Shown: positions 25,166 to 32,497 of the stretch, piece after piece
Position numbering within the stretch: the first letter of the stretch is position 1
How the letters are laid out: each line of letters starts with the position of its first letter
Source of the DNA: Clostridiales bacterium UBA1389
GTDB taxonomy: Bacteria; Bacillota; Clostridia; Oscillospirales; CAG-382
Direction of reading: 5' to 3'
Assembly: GCA_002305335.1 (NCBI GenBank)
Contig: DBQR01000007.1
Span: 45,200 to 85,064, forward strand
DNA: 39,865 bases
The notes under the pieces: generated by a model
What the model saw: only the letters and a program-made list of their open reading frames with translations
Databases searched by the model: none
Told to the model about the DNA's origin: nothing
Translations under genes and position numbers: made by a program

Positions 25166-26710
25166 TTATTCCTTTGCCTTTGCCCTCTTGCGGTGCTTAA
25201 GCCTGCGGAGCGCTAAATACAGCTTCGGCATACGGTTTACAAGAAAATCCCTTAATTTGTTCCGCAAGAACATATATGCGTCATGCACCCACACCAAAAA
25301 GGAATGGGGCACCCACCTGCCGGTGACGCAGCCGTCAAGGATTTTTTCATAAATCCTACCCATTTTCTTCGGCATACGGAATGCCCGCTTATAGCGTTTT
25401 ACAAAGTAATAGAAGTAGGCTTCAATGAACAGAACCTCTTTTTCCCTAAACTGAGGCTGAACAAGGGGTACCCGCCTTTTGGGGTCGGCTCCCTCCGGGA
25501 GGAACCCCGCCTCCAGCGAAATATCATACAGCTTTGTCCCCGGATAGGGGTAAAATATATTAACGACGGTCTGGTCGGAATTGATTTTGGCATTCAGCTT
25601 TATGGTTTTCAGCGCCTTGTGGATATCCTCAAAGGGAAGTCCTATAATGTTATAGGTAAGCTGGGCAATGCCGTATTTATGAAACCAGTTGGAGCAGTTT
25701 ATTATCATTTCGTTGGTCTGGTAGCGTTTAAGATACTTGAACCGCATTTCCTGGTCGCCGGACTCCAGCCCCATATCAACGGTATAGAACCCGGCTTCCT
25801 TCATTTTTCTGACCGTATCCTCGGTTAAGATATCAAAGCGGATGTTTCCCGTGCAGGGGAGGTGAATTTCCTGCTTGTACAGCTCGATAAATTTGTCAAA
25901 CCAGTCCGGGAACATATTGAAAATGGCGTCCCGGAAGTTAATGTATTTAATGGAAGGATGCTTTGAAAGCAGGGTTTTCAGATAAAGTATGGCATTCTCC
26001 GGCGAACGGAAACGGGCGTACAGCTTTTTGTTGGGGTACACTTTTCTGAAATTTCCGTTGCCGCAGTAGGTGCAGTTGTAAAAGCACCCCCGGCTTACCA
26101 CCACAATGGCGGTGTTCACCTTCATGGATTCAAGGTTCTCATAGTCGAACAAATCAAAATCGGGTATGGGAATCCGGTCCAGGTCGGCAAACAGGGGGCG
26201 GACGGGATTTTGTATAAAATTACCCTCCTTATCCTTAAACCAAAGAGATTCTATATTAGTATAATCCTCCCCGGCGGACATTTTTTCCAGCAGTTCCAGC
26301 TCGGCATACTCCCCGTCGCCTATGCAGACGCAGTCAACATCCGGCAGGGAAAGCACTTCCTCCGGTACAAGGGTGACGTGGTAGGACCCGCAGATGATAA
26401 AGCTATCCGGGTAAACCTCTTTTGTCCATTTAATGTACAGTTTTGAATCGGGAAAAGCGGTGGTTCTTATGGAAAAGCCGATAACGTCGAATTTTCCCAT
26501 GTCCTTAAGCTTTTCCTTGTATTCCTGCTCGCTATGGAAATACAGCAGATGAAGCAGTCTGCAGTCGTGCCCCCCCTCCTTTAACACCGCCGAAATGGAA
26601 GCAAGCCCCTCGGAATAGTTCCCTCCGTGGGGTTTCCCCTTGTTGTCCCGGTCGGTATAGTCGGGGTAAACAAGCAGCATACTTGCTTTTCTCCCGTTTA
26701 GATTAACCAT
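25166..26710 (-). CDS. B12-binding-domain radical SAM protein
   Basis: 514 residues. An N-terminal Rossmann-like region (about residues 10-145) resembles cobalamin-binding domains but lacks the DxHxxG cobalt-ligand motif. The radical SAM core follows, with the cluster motif CFYNCTYC (C209, C213, C216). MGLESGDQE and YNIIGLPFEDIHKALK are typical of the BchE/MiaB-like group. The C-terminal 60 residues are very basic (RRLKHRKRAKAKE), which could suit nucleic-acid or membrane contact. It lies between polA (21-base gap) and rsmI (2-base gap). The substrate is unknown. Confidence 0.85.
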   Translation of the reverse strand: MVNLNGRKASMLLVYPDYTDRDNKGKPHGGNYSEGLASISAVLKEGGHDCRLLHLLYFHSEQEYKEKLKDMGKFDVIGFSIRTTAFPDSKLYIKWTKEVYPDSFIICGSYHVTLVPEEVLSLPDVDCVCIGDGEYAELELLEKMSAGEDYTNIESLWFKDKEGNFIQNPVRPLFADLDRIPIPDFDLFDYENLESMKVNTAIVVVSRGCFYNCTYCGNGNFRKVYPNKKLYARFRSPENAILYLKTLLSKHPSIKYINFRDAIFNMFPDWFDKFIELYKQEIHLPCTGNIRFDILTEDTVRKMKEAGFYTVDMGLESGDQEMRFKYLKRYQTNEMIINCSNWFHKYGIAQLTYNIIGLPFEDIHKALKTIKLNAKINSDQTVVNIFYPYPGTKLYDISLEAGFLPEGADPKRRVPLVQPQFREKEVLFIEAYFYYFVKRYKRAFRMPKKMGRIYEKILDGCVTGRWVPHSFLVWVHDAYMFLRNKLRDFLVNRMPKLYLALRRLKHRKRAKAKE

Positions 26711-26731
26711 TTTTTATTTCTTGTCCTTTCG

Positions 26732-29230
26732 TTAACTTTTGGCGTCGTACCAGGACCTGCCCGTTTCCCCGTCCACCGTAAGGGGGACACTTAGGATACA
26801 GGCCTTCTCCATGGCATTTATTAAAATTTCCTTTACTTTTTCCTTTTGGCTTTCCTTCGCTTCCACAATAAGCTCGTCGTGAACCTGAAGAATGATTTTT
26901 GCCTCCAGCCCGCTTTCCCTTATCGCCCTGTCGGCGTCAATCATGGCCTTTTTTATAATGTCGGCGGCAGAGCCCTGGATGGGGGTGTTCATTGCCACCC
27001 GCTCCCCGAAGGACACAATGGCCTTTTTGGCAGACTTAAGTTCGGGGATATACCGTCTTCTCCCGTAAAGGGTGGTGACAAAACCCGTTTCCTTGGCTTC
27101 TTTTTTAATGTTTTCAAGGTATTCCTTAACCTTGGGATAGGTGTTAAGGTAGCTTTCTATATATTCCGCCGCCTGCTTTCGGGTTATCCCCAAATCCTGG
27201 CTCAGGGAATAATCCCCTATGCCATAAACTATACCGAAGTTTACCGCCTTTGCCTTTTTACGCATTTCGGAGGACACCCTTTCCTCCGGTACGCCGAAAA
27301 CCCTTGCGGCGGTAGAGGTATGGATATCTTTGCCCTGCCTGAAGGCCTCGATCATGGCGCTGTCCCCGGAAATATGGGCTAAAATACGAAGCTCAATCTG
27401 GGAATAGTCGGCGTCGATAAGGATGTTCCCCTTATCGGCTATAAAGAATTTGCGGAGTTCCCGCCCCTCCTCGGTCCTTACGGGGATATTCTGAAGATTG
27501 GGTTCGATGGAGGAGAGTCTCCCGGTTTTGGTCAGGGTCTGCCTGAAGGTGGTATGCACCCTCCCGTCGGAGGAAATGGAATTTAACAGTCCGTCGCAGT
27601 AGGTGGATTTCAGCTTCGCCGTTTTGCGGTAAAAAAGGATTAGTTCGATTATGGGGTGGAAGGGAAGGAGCTTTTCCAGCACATCCACGTCTGTGGAATA
27701 GCCGCTTTTGGTTTTACGGTAATGGGGGAGACGAAGTTCCTCAAACAGCACGGCTCCAAGCTGTTTGGGGGAATTTATATTGAATTCATGACCTGCCAGG
27801 CGATGGATTGCGGTTTCCGCCTGCTTCATCTGGTTGTCAAGGGCTTTGCCGTATTCCTCCAGGCCTTCCCTGTCCAGCAGAAAGCCGGTATGTTCTATCC
27901 GGGCAAGGAGAGCGGCAAGGGGGAGCTCTATGTTTTTGTATAATTCAACGCTTCCCGTTTCGGTGAGCAGTTTTTCAAGGGTTTCCTTAAGGGGTTTCAG
28001 AACCGCCGCAAGGGAGGAATAGCTTTCCATGCCTAAATAGGTTAAAACCGCCTTTTCGGGGGTTAATCCCCCCTCCGTCTGGGTTACAAGATAAGCCATC
28101 AGGGATATATCGTCGCAGTCGCAGTCAAAAGCAAAACCCTTGTCGTAAAGCAGTCTTGATATATCCTTAACTGACCAGAGAGTTATTTTTCTCCCGGCGG
28201 AAAACAGCTTTGCGGAAGTATCGTCAAGCCGGCAGGCATACAACCTCTCCCCGTCAAAAACCTCTAAAGTTTCGTTTTCAACCGAAATATAAAGGTTTTC
28301 GGACTTAAGGGCTAAAAGCGCATCTGAGGAAATTTCAGCCTTTTCATATATTTTCGCCTTTTCCTTAGGCTTTTCAAGACCGAAACTGTTAATCAGAGAT
28401 GAAAATTCAAGGCTCGTAAATATATCAAGAAGCTTCCTGTCGTTACGCGGCTTTATTTCGTAATCCGGAAGGTTGTCGGGCAGGGGAACGTTTTTGTTTA
28501 TATCCGCAAGAAAGCGGGAAAGGTAGGCGTCCTCCCTGCCTGCGGCTAACTTTGCGCCGACAGCCGGCTTTATTTTATCAAGATTTTCATAAACCTTGTC
28601 AAGACTTCCGTATTCGCAGATAAGGGCTAAGGCTCCTTTTTCCCCGATTCCCGCAACGCCTTTTATATTATCCGAAGAATCGCCCATAATAGCCTTAAGG
28701 TCGATAAGCTGGTATGGGTCAAGGTTGTAAAGCTGTTTTACGGCATCGGGATTTATGATTTTGGTTTCGTTGGTGGCGGCAAGCCTTACGGTTACTCTGT
28801 CGTTTACCAGCTGGTAGGAATCCCGGTCGCCGGTTACGATAACACAGTCAATACCCGCCCCGCTTGAAAGACGGGAAACGGTGCCTATAATGTCGTCGGC
28901 CTCATAGCCGTCAAACTCTATTACGTTAAGCCCCATGGCCAAAGCGATTTCCTTTGAAACGGGAAGCTGCTTCGCCAGGTCCTCCGGCATACCCTTGCGG
29001 GTGGCTTTATAACTTTCGGCGGCCTTGTGGCGGAAGGTTTTGGCGTGGGTGTCGTAGGCGATAACCCCGTGGGTGAAGGGGGTGTCGGTATCGTTAAGAT
29101 TCTTACGGAGAATATTGACAAAACCGAAAAGGGCGTTGGTGGGAAAGCCGTCCTTTGTGTTAAGCGGCCTTACCCCGTAAAACGCCCGGTTTAAAATGCT
29201 GTTTCCGTCAAAGACAATGAATTTTCCCAT
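26732..29230 (-). CDS. polA: DNA polymerase I
   Basis: Repair and Okazaki-fragment polymerase of 832 residues. The N-terminal 5' nuclease domain has IVFDGNSILNRAFYG, FDGYEADDIIGT, VTGDRDSYQLV and the GVAGIGEKGA helix-hairpin-helix. The middle exonuclease-like domain lacks the acidic residues for 3'-5' proofreading (YISVENETLEVF at the first site), as is common in Firmicutes. The polymerase domain has TGRLSSIEPNLQNIP, motif A DYSQIELRILAHISGD, the O-helix KAKAVNFGIVYGI and motif C QVHDELIVEA. It is the first gene of the polA-radical SAM-rsmI unit. Confidence 0.97.
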   Translation of the reverse strand: MGKFIVFDGNSILNRAFYGVRPLNTKDGFPTNALFGFVNILRKNLNDTDTPFTHGVIAYDTHAKTFRHKAAESYKATRKGMPEDLAKQLPVSKEIALAMGLNVIEFDGYEADDIIGTVSRLSSGAGIDCVIVTGDRDSYQLVNDRVTVRLAATNETKIINPDAVKQLYNLDPYQLIDLKAIMGDSSDNIKGVAGIGEKGALALICEYGSLDKVYENLDKIKPAVGAKLAAGREDAYLSRFLADINKNVPLPDNLPDYEIKPRNDRKLLDIFTSLEFSSLINSFGLEKPKEKAKIYEKAEISSDALLALKSENLYISVENETLEVFDGERLYACRLDDTSAKLFSAGRKITLWSVKDISRLLYDKGFAFDCDCDDISLMAYLVTQTEGGLTPEKAVLTYLGMESYSSLAAVLKPLKETLEKLLTETGSVELYKNIELPLAALLARIEHTGFLLDREGLEEYGKALDNQMKQAETAIHRLAGHEFNINSPKQLGAVLFEELRLPHYRKTKSGYSTDVDVLEKLLPFHPIIELILFYRKTAKLKSTYCDGLLNSISSDGRVHTTFRQTLTKTGRLSSIEPNLQNIPVRTEEGRELRKFFIADKGNILIDADYSQIELRILAHISGDSAMIEAFRQGKDIHTSTAARVFGVPEERVSSEMRKKAKAVNFGIVYGIGDYSLSQDLGITRKQAAEYIESYLNTYPKVKEYLENIKKEAKETGFVTTLYGRRRYIPELKSAKKAIVSFGERVAMNTPIQGSAADIIKKAMIDADRAIRESGLEAKIILQVHDELIVEAKESQKEKVKEILINAMEKACILSVPLTVDGETGRSWYDAKS

Positions 29231-29283
29231 TTTTCACCCATACCTTCCGGACGTGAAAACTACAATCCAGCGCCCTGATTATT

Positions 29284-29310
29284 ACGAATGCAAACATGGT
29301 TTGCATTCGT
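29284..29310. repeat. Perfect 27-bp palindrome in the polA leader
   Basis: ACGAATGCAAAC and its exact complement GTTTGCATTCGT flank a central ATG. It lies just downstream of the predicted polA -10, at or near the transcript 5' end. It could be an operator or a 5' RNA hairpin. Confidence 0.85.
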
Positions 29311-29320
29311 CATTATTGTC

Positions 29321-29349
29321 AGTTTAGCACAGCGCTTTAGCTTTGTCAA
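29321..29349 (-). promoter_or_regulatory. Sigma-A promoter of polA
   Basis: Minus strand: perfect TTGACA (29349-29344), a 17-base spacer ending in TGC, and TAAACT (29326-29321). The -35 sits inside one of two 22-bp direct repeats. A second TTGACA (29379-29374) has a TAAACT 15 bases away and may form a weaker second promoter. Confidence 0.75.
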
Positions 29350-29393
29350 CAAAGTTTAGCTTAGTCGAAATTTTGTCAACAAAGTTTAACTTA
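29342..29393. repeat. Tandem 22-bp direct repeats overlapping the polA promoter
   Basis: Two units (29342-29363 and 29372-29393) of TTTGTCAACAAAGTTTAGCT-type sequence, identical at 21 of 22 positions and spaced 30 bp start to start. Each contains the dyad-like TTTGT-CA-ACAAA and a TTGACA on the minus strand. Confidence 0.8.
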
Positions 29394-29399
29394 TGCCTC

Positions 29400-29428
29400 T
29401 TTACAAAAGCCCCTTGCCGTGGTAAAAT
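29400..29428 (+). promoter_or_regulatory. Sigma-A promoter of the InlB-repeat protein
   Basis: TTTACA, a 17-base spacer ending in TGG, and TAAAAT. It diverges from the polA promoter within the same 227-base gap. The leader before the ATG at 29458 is about 25 bases. Confidence 0.75.
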
Positions 29429-29457
29429 ACAACATGATCTTCGGACGGGAGCAAACT

Positions 29458-30978
29458 ATGACTATTATAAGGAAATGTACCCTGTTCATAACCGCCGTTG
29501 CCGCAATTTTAGCTCTTGCGGCGGTTTTGACATGGGCGGAAGGGGAAGGCTCCGGTTTATCCTCCCGGGATACATCGTCCCAGACAAGCTATACCGTAAC
29601 ATTTACACGGGGATATTCATTTATAAACCCCCTCACCGGCACCGAGGCAGACCACCTCTTTACCGGCACCGTACCCGAACCGATTACGGCAGAGGCGGGG
29701 GGGAGCTTTATTTTCCCCGAAAACACCATAAAGTTCTACGACTACGAATTTGTCTGCTGGAAGTATTCCTATAAAGATATCGAGGGGAAAACCGTAACCG
29801 AAAGATACAACCCCGGCGATATATACGAAAATGTTTCGACCGATATGAAGATAGACGCTTTATGGAAACGCCCCGAAAGGCCCTCCCTTGTCATAACCGG
29901 CTATATTTCCTATCTGCGGGGTGACGAATACGCCGAAGGGGAGGACATTGCCCCTTATCTTGTAACCAGCGGTAAAACCATAAAGCTGGCAACCTGCCCC
30001 TATGCAAAGGACGGCTACAACTTTGCCGGCTGGGTGGACAGCGACGGTATTCTCTACCGGGAAGGGGACGACTATACCGTAAACAAGGCAAATCCGGTGC
30101 TCACCGCCGTCTGGCAGAAGAACGGGGAATCCATACTCACCCACGTGATAACCTACCTGGGCGGCGAGGGGGAAGTAACCGGCAAAGGCCCCGCCGACTT
30201 TGAAATGTATGAAAAGACTACCTTTAAGGTGGCAAAAAACACCTTTATAAGGGAAGGCTATGAGTTTGTTCACTGGGTTGACGAGGACGGGGGAATCCAT
30301 CATCCCGGGGAGATAATCGACGTTTCCCGGAGCGGGAAAAATAAGATAATTCTTACCGCCGTATGGGAGGAAGTAATCAACTATTACGAAGTTATATTCG
30401 AAATACAGGGGGAAGGGGAGATAACTCCGCCGGGGAACGCCACCGTCGCCGAAGGGGGAAGTTATTCCTTTACCCTGATACCCTACACGGGATACCGGAT
30501 AAAGACGGTTAAGATAAACGGCGTTGAACAGGAAATAAACAATTCATATACACTTGAAAATATAACCCAGAACCAGGATGTGCTGGCGGTGTTTGAAAAA
30601 ATCCCGGTTTATCAGCTTAATATAACCTACGGCAACGGGGGAAGCGCCTATGCTTCGGGGGATGTAACCCATGTCACCGAAGGGGAGAATATAACAATCT
30701 ATCTTTCCCCGGACGAGGGTTACATAATATCCTCCCTTTACATAAACGGTAACAGTCAACAACCTTCGGACAACAAGGTGGTTATCGAGAACGTGATGTC
30801 GGATATAAACATTGTGGTGGAGTTTTCGAAAAAGGGGGAAAACAATTCAAGCATTCCGTCCGAGGAATCAATCCCCCTTGTAGTAAAATCCCCCACGGAT
30901 ATGAAGTATATTATTATCCTTGCCGCTTTGATTGTATTGCTGACCTTGGGTTTTATAGTGTTTAAAATCAAGAGATAA
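29458..30978 (+). CDS. Putative surface protein with InlB-like beta repeats and C-terminal membrane anchor
   Basis: 506 residues. A signal peptide or anchor (about residues 6-28, LFITAVAAILALAAVLTW) is followed by three InlB B-repeat-like modules ending ALWKR, AVWQK and AVWEE. Two divergent repeats of about 65 residues follow, each ending in a DxxxxVxFxK-type strand (DVLAVFEK, NIVVEFSK). A Ser-rich linker leads to a C-terminal transmembrane helix (IIILAALIVLLTLGFIVF) and basic tail. There is no LPXTG sortase motif. The ATG with GGGAG upstream is chosen; an earlier GTG (29419) lies inside the promoter. It is probably cell-surface; the ligand is unknown. Confidence 0.85.
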   Translation: MTIIRKCTLFITAVAAILALAAVLTWAEGEGSGLSSRDTSSQTSYTVTFTRGYSFINPLTGTEADHLFTGTVPEPITAEAGGSFIFPENTIKFYDYEFVCWKYSYKDIEGKTVTERYNPGDIYENVSTDMKIDALWKRPERPSLVITGYISYLRGDEYAEGEDIAPYLVTSGKTIKLATCPYAKDGYNFAGWVDSDGILYREGDDYTVNKANPVLTAVWQKNGESILTHVITYLGGEGEVTGKGPADFEMYEKTTFKVAKNTFIREGYEFVHWVDEDGGIHHPGEIIDVSRSGKNKIILTAVWEEVINYYEVIFEIQGEGEITPPGNATVAEGGSYSFTLIPYTGYRIKTVKINGVEQEINNSYTLENITQNQDVLAVFEKIPVYQLNITYGNGGSAYASGDVTHVTEGENITIYLSPDEGYIISSLYINGNSQQPSDNKVVIENVMSDINIVVEFSKKGENNSSIPSEESIPLVVKSPTDMKYIIILAALIVLLTLGFIVFKIKR

Positions 30979-30992
30979 ATTTTTATAAAAGC

Positions 30993-31026
30993 AAACACCT
31001 TCGATTACCGTCGGAGGTGTTTTTTT
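30993..31026 (+). terminator. Rho-independent terminator of the InlB-repeat gene
   Basis: 12-bp stem AAACACCTTCGA/TCGGAGGTGTTT (one G-U) followed by a long T run. Confidence 0.9.
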
Positions 31027-31123
31027 GCGTTGCAAATTCCGTATTAATGGGAAACGGTAAACCGTAGGGGCGGATATCAGCCGCCGGCAACTCAGGAATT
31101 ATATAAAGAAGTAGGCGGGGTTA

Positions 31124-31209
31124 AAAGCGCATTCCGACTTTCGGGGAAGGTGTCAGCCGTAGGCTGACGGATGAGGGGTAGTGCCGACGCAAGCGGGAGA
31201 GAAGCGTAA
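31124..31209 (+). repeat. Dispersed two-hairpin repeat, copy E
   Basis: GCATTCCGACTTTCGGGGAA, then a perfect 7-bp hairpin GTCAGCC-GTA-GGCTGAC, GGATGAGGGGTAGTGC and a GAGAGAAGCGTAAA end. The preceding GGCGGGGTTAAAAG resembles the 5' flanks of copies B and D. Confidence 0.85.
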
Positions 31210-31244
31210 AAAAGTTACAGTTTTCATTATGTAATAAATATGCC

Positions 31245-31277
31245 TTAAAACAAAACCCGCCGGTTTTCACCGACGGG
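31245..31277 (-). terminator. Rho-independent terminator of the TM2 gene
   Basis: Minus-strand stem of nine pairs (31277-31269 with 31264-31256, one G-U) with a GAAA loop, followed by TTTTGTTTT. Confidence 0.85.
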
Positions 31278-31294
31278 ATAGAGCGAATCTGCTG

Positions 31295-31594
31295 TTACTC
31301 GTTGAGCCAGACCTTTAAGACTGCGCCGTTGGAATCCTTAAAGGAACCGCAGAGAATCATAATCAGGTCGATAAGGGCCCCGATACCGAAACAACCGCCG
31401 GTAAACAGCCATAATATACCGGTGCCTGTCTTGCCTACATAAAACCTATGTACTCCCAAAACTCCGAGGAAGTAGCACATAAGCGCCGCGGCAAGGCGGG
31501 ATTTGTCCGAAACGAACTGGGGCGGTTTGTAAAACTGCTGCTGGTTGGGGTTGAACTGCTGCCCGCCGTTTCCCTGATTGTTGTTCTGATCCAT
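31295..31594 (-). CDS. TM2-domain membrane protein
   Basis: 99 residues. The N-terminal 35 residues are rich in Gln and Asn (MDQNNNQGNGGQQFNPNQQQ). A TM2 domain follows: two membrane helices with the conserved LGVLGVHRFYVGKTGTG turn between them and GIGALIDLIMIL. TM2 proteins are small membrane proteins of mostly unknown function. The ATG at 31594 has AGGGGGT six bases upstream. The longer frame to 31672 runs through the promoter and is rejected. It is a single-gene unit. Confidence 0.9.
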   Translation of the reverse strand: MDQNNNQGNGGQQFNPNQQQFYKPPQFVSDKSRLAAALMCYFLGVLGVHRFYVGKTGTGILWLFTGGCFGIGALIDLIMILCGSFKDSNGAVLKVWLNE

Positions 31595-31643
31595 GTTTTG
31601 ACCCCCTGTTATAATATTTTGAAATATCTTGATAATTCGCTTT

Positions 31644-31672
31644 ATTTTACCTCTGCTGCAGAATTTTGTCAA
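31644..31672 (-). promoter_or_regulatory. Sigma-A promoter of the TM2 gene
   Basis: Minus strand: TTGACA (31672-31667), a 17-base spacer and TAAAAT (31649-31644). Confidence 0.8.
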
Positions 31673-31881
31673 GTATTTAATAAAAATTATTTATTTTCCG
31701 TTTATTTTGCGAATTTCTGTTTTACGTAAGCTTTGTCTTGTAAATTGCATCGCTCCCCGGAACTGCGTCAATAGCTAAACTGCCGGTTATGCAGCCATGT
31801 CACCTCACATTCCTTCATATCATACTATATAATAGTGTACCTGTAAATATACCCTAATCCCATACCAATGGAGGAAATAAC

Positions 31882-32448
31882 ATGCAGCCGATAATTACAG
31901 ACGACAAAGGCTTTTCCTGCCGCCGGCAGAAATTATCCGACACCTTAAGACGGCTGTGGATGGAACACGTTTTGTGGACCCGGTTTTTTATCACGTCCAC
32001 CGCCTTTAAGAATCCCGATATAAAGTTCGTAACCGAAAGGCTGCTTCAGAATCCCGGCGATTTCGCCGAGGTGTTAAGACCCTTTTACGGTGCCGAAAAC
32101 GCCTCCCGCTTTAAAAAGCTGCTTACCGACCATCTTCTGATTGCCGCAGACCTGGTAAACGCCGCAAAGGCGGGGGACACCTGCCTTGTTGACAAACTAC
32201 GGATAAAATGGTACGCCAACGCGGAGGACATCGCCCGCTTCCTTGCCTGCCTCAACCCCTTCTGGTCGGAAGTAAGGTGGAGAAAGATGCTGTTCGATCA
32301 CCTTAAAATGACGGAGGACGAAGCGGTCTTTGTCCTGACAGGCCAGTTTGAAAGAAGCATAAAGGAATATGACAGAATTCAGGCGCAGGCCCTTGACATG
32401 GCCGACTTTATGACGAACGGGATAATAAAGCAGTTCAATATAAAATAG
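31882..32448 (+). CDS. Uncharacterised helical protein with internal duplication
   Basis: 188 residues, predicted mostly helical and soluble. The N-terminal LWMEHVLWTRFFI and C-terminal MADFMTNGIIKQF recall a widespread uncharacterised family known from memory. Residues about 54-90 and 109-146 align as a repeat with shared N..D.A..L, then R..K.L.DHL and a later D. GGAGG precedes the ATG. A TATAAT with only a weak -35 lies at 31828. It sits alone, with a terminator shared with the convergent cysteine-synthase gene. No function is assigned. Confidence 0.8.
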   Translation: MQPIITDDKGFSCRRQKLSDTLRRLWMEHVLWTRFFITSTAFKNPDIKFVTERLLQNPGDFAEVLRPFYGAENASRFKKLLTDHLLIAADLVNAAKAGDTCLVDKLRIKWYANAEDIARFLACLNPFWSEVRWRKMLFDHLKMTEDEAVFVLTGQFERSIKEYDRIQAQALDMADFMTNGIIKQFNIK

Positions 32449-32450
32449 CA

Positions 32451-32489
32451 AAAAGACCGCATAAAGCTTACGCCTTGTGCGGTCTTGAT
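32451..32489. terminator. Bidirectional terminator between the helical-protein and cysteine-synthase genes
   Basis: 9-bp stem AAGACCGCA/TGCGGTCTT. TTTTTGC follows on the minus strand and GATTTATATTTTT on the plus strand. It lies between the two stop codons. Confidence 0.85.
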
Positions 32490-32497
32490 TTATATTT

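Larger units (their letters stand above)
30979..31294. other. Gene-free stretch between the InlB-repeat gene and the TM2 gene
   Basis: 316 bases holding, in order, the terminator of the InlB-repeat gene, a short unassigned segment, repeat copy E and the minus-strand terminator of the TM2 gene. No coding frame was seen. Confidence 0.75.

Noticed and set aside
29284..29310. polA palindrome as a LexA (SOS) box
   Set aside because: The arms around the centre are AAAC-N3-GTTT, not GAAC-N4-GTTC, so spacing and sequence both differ.
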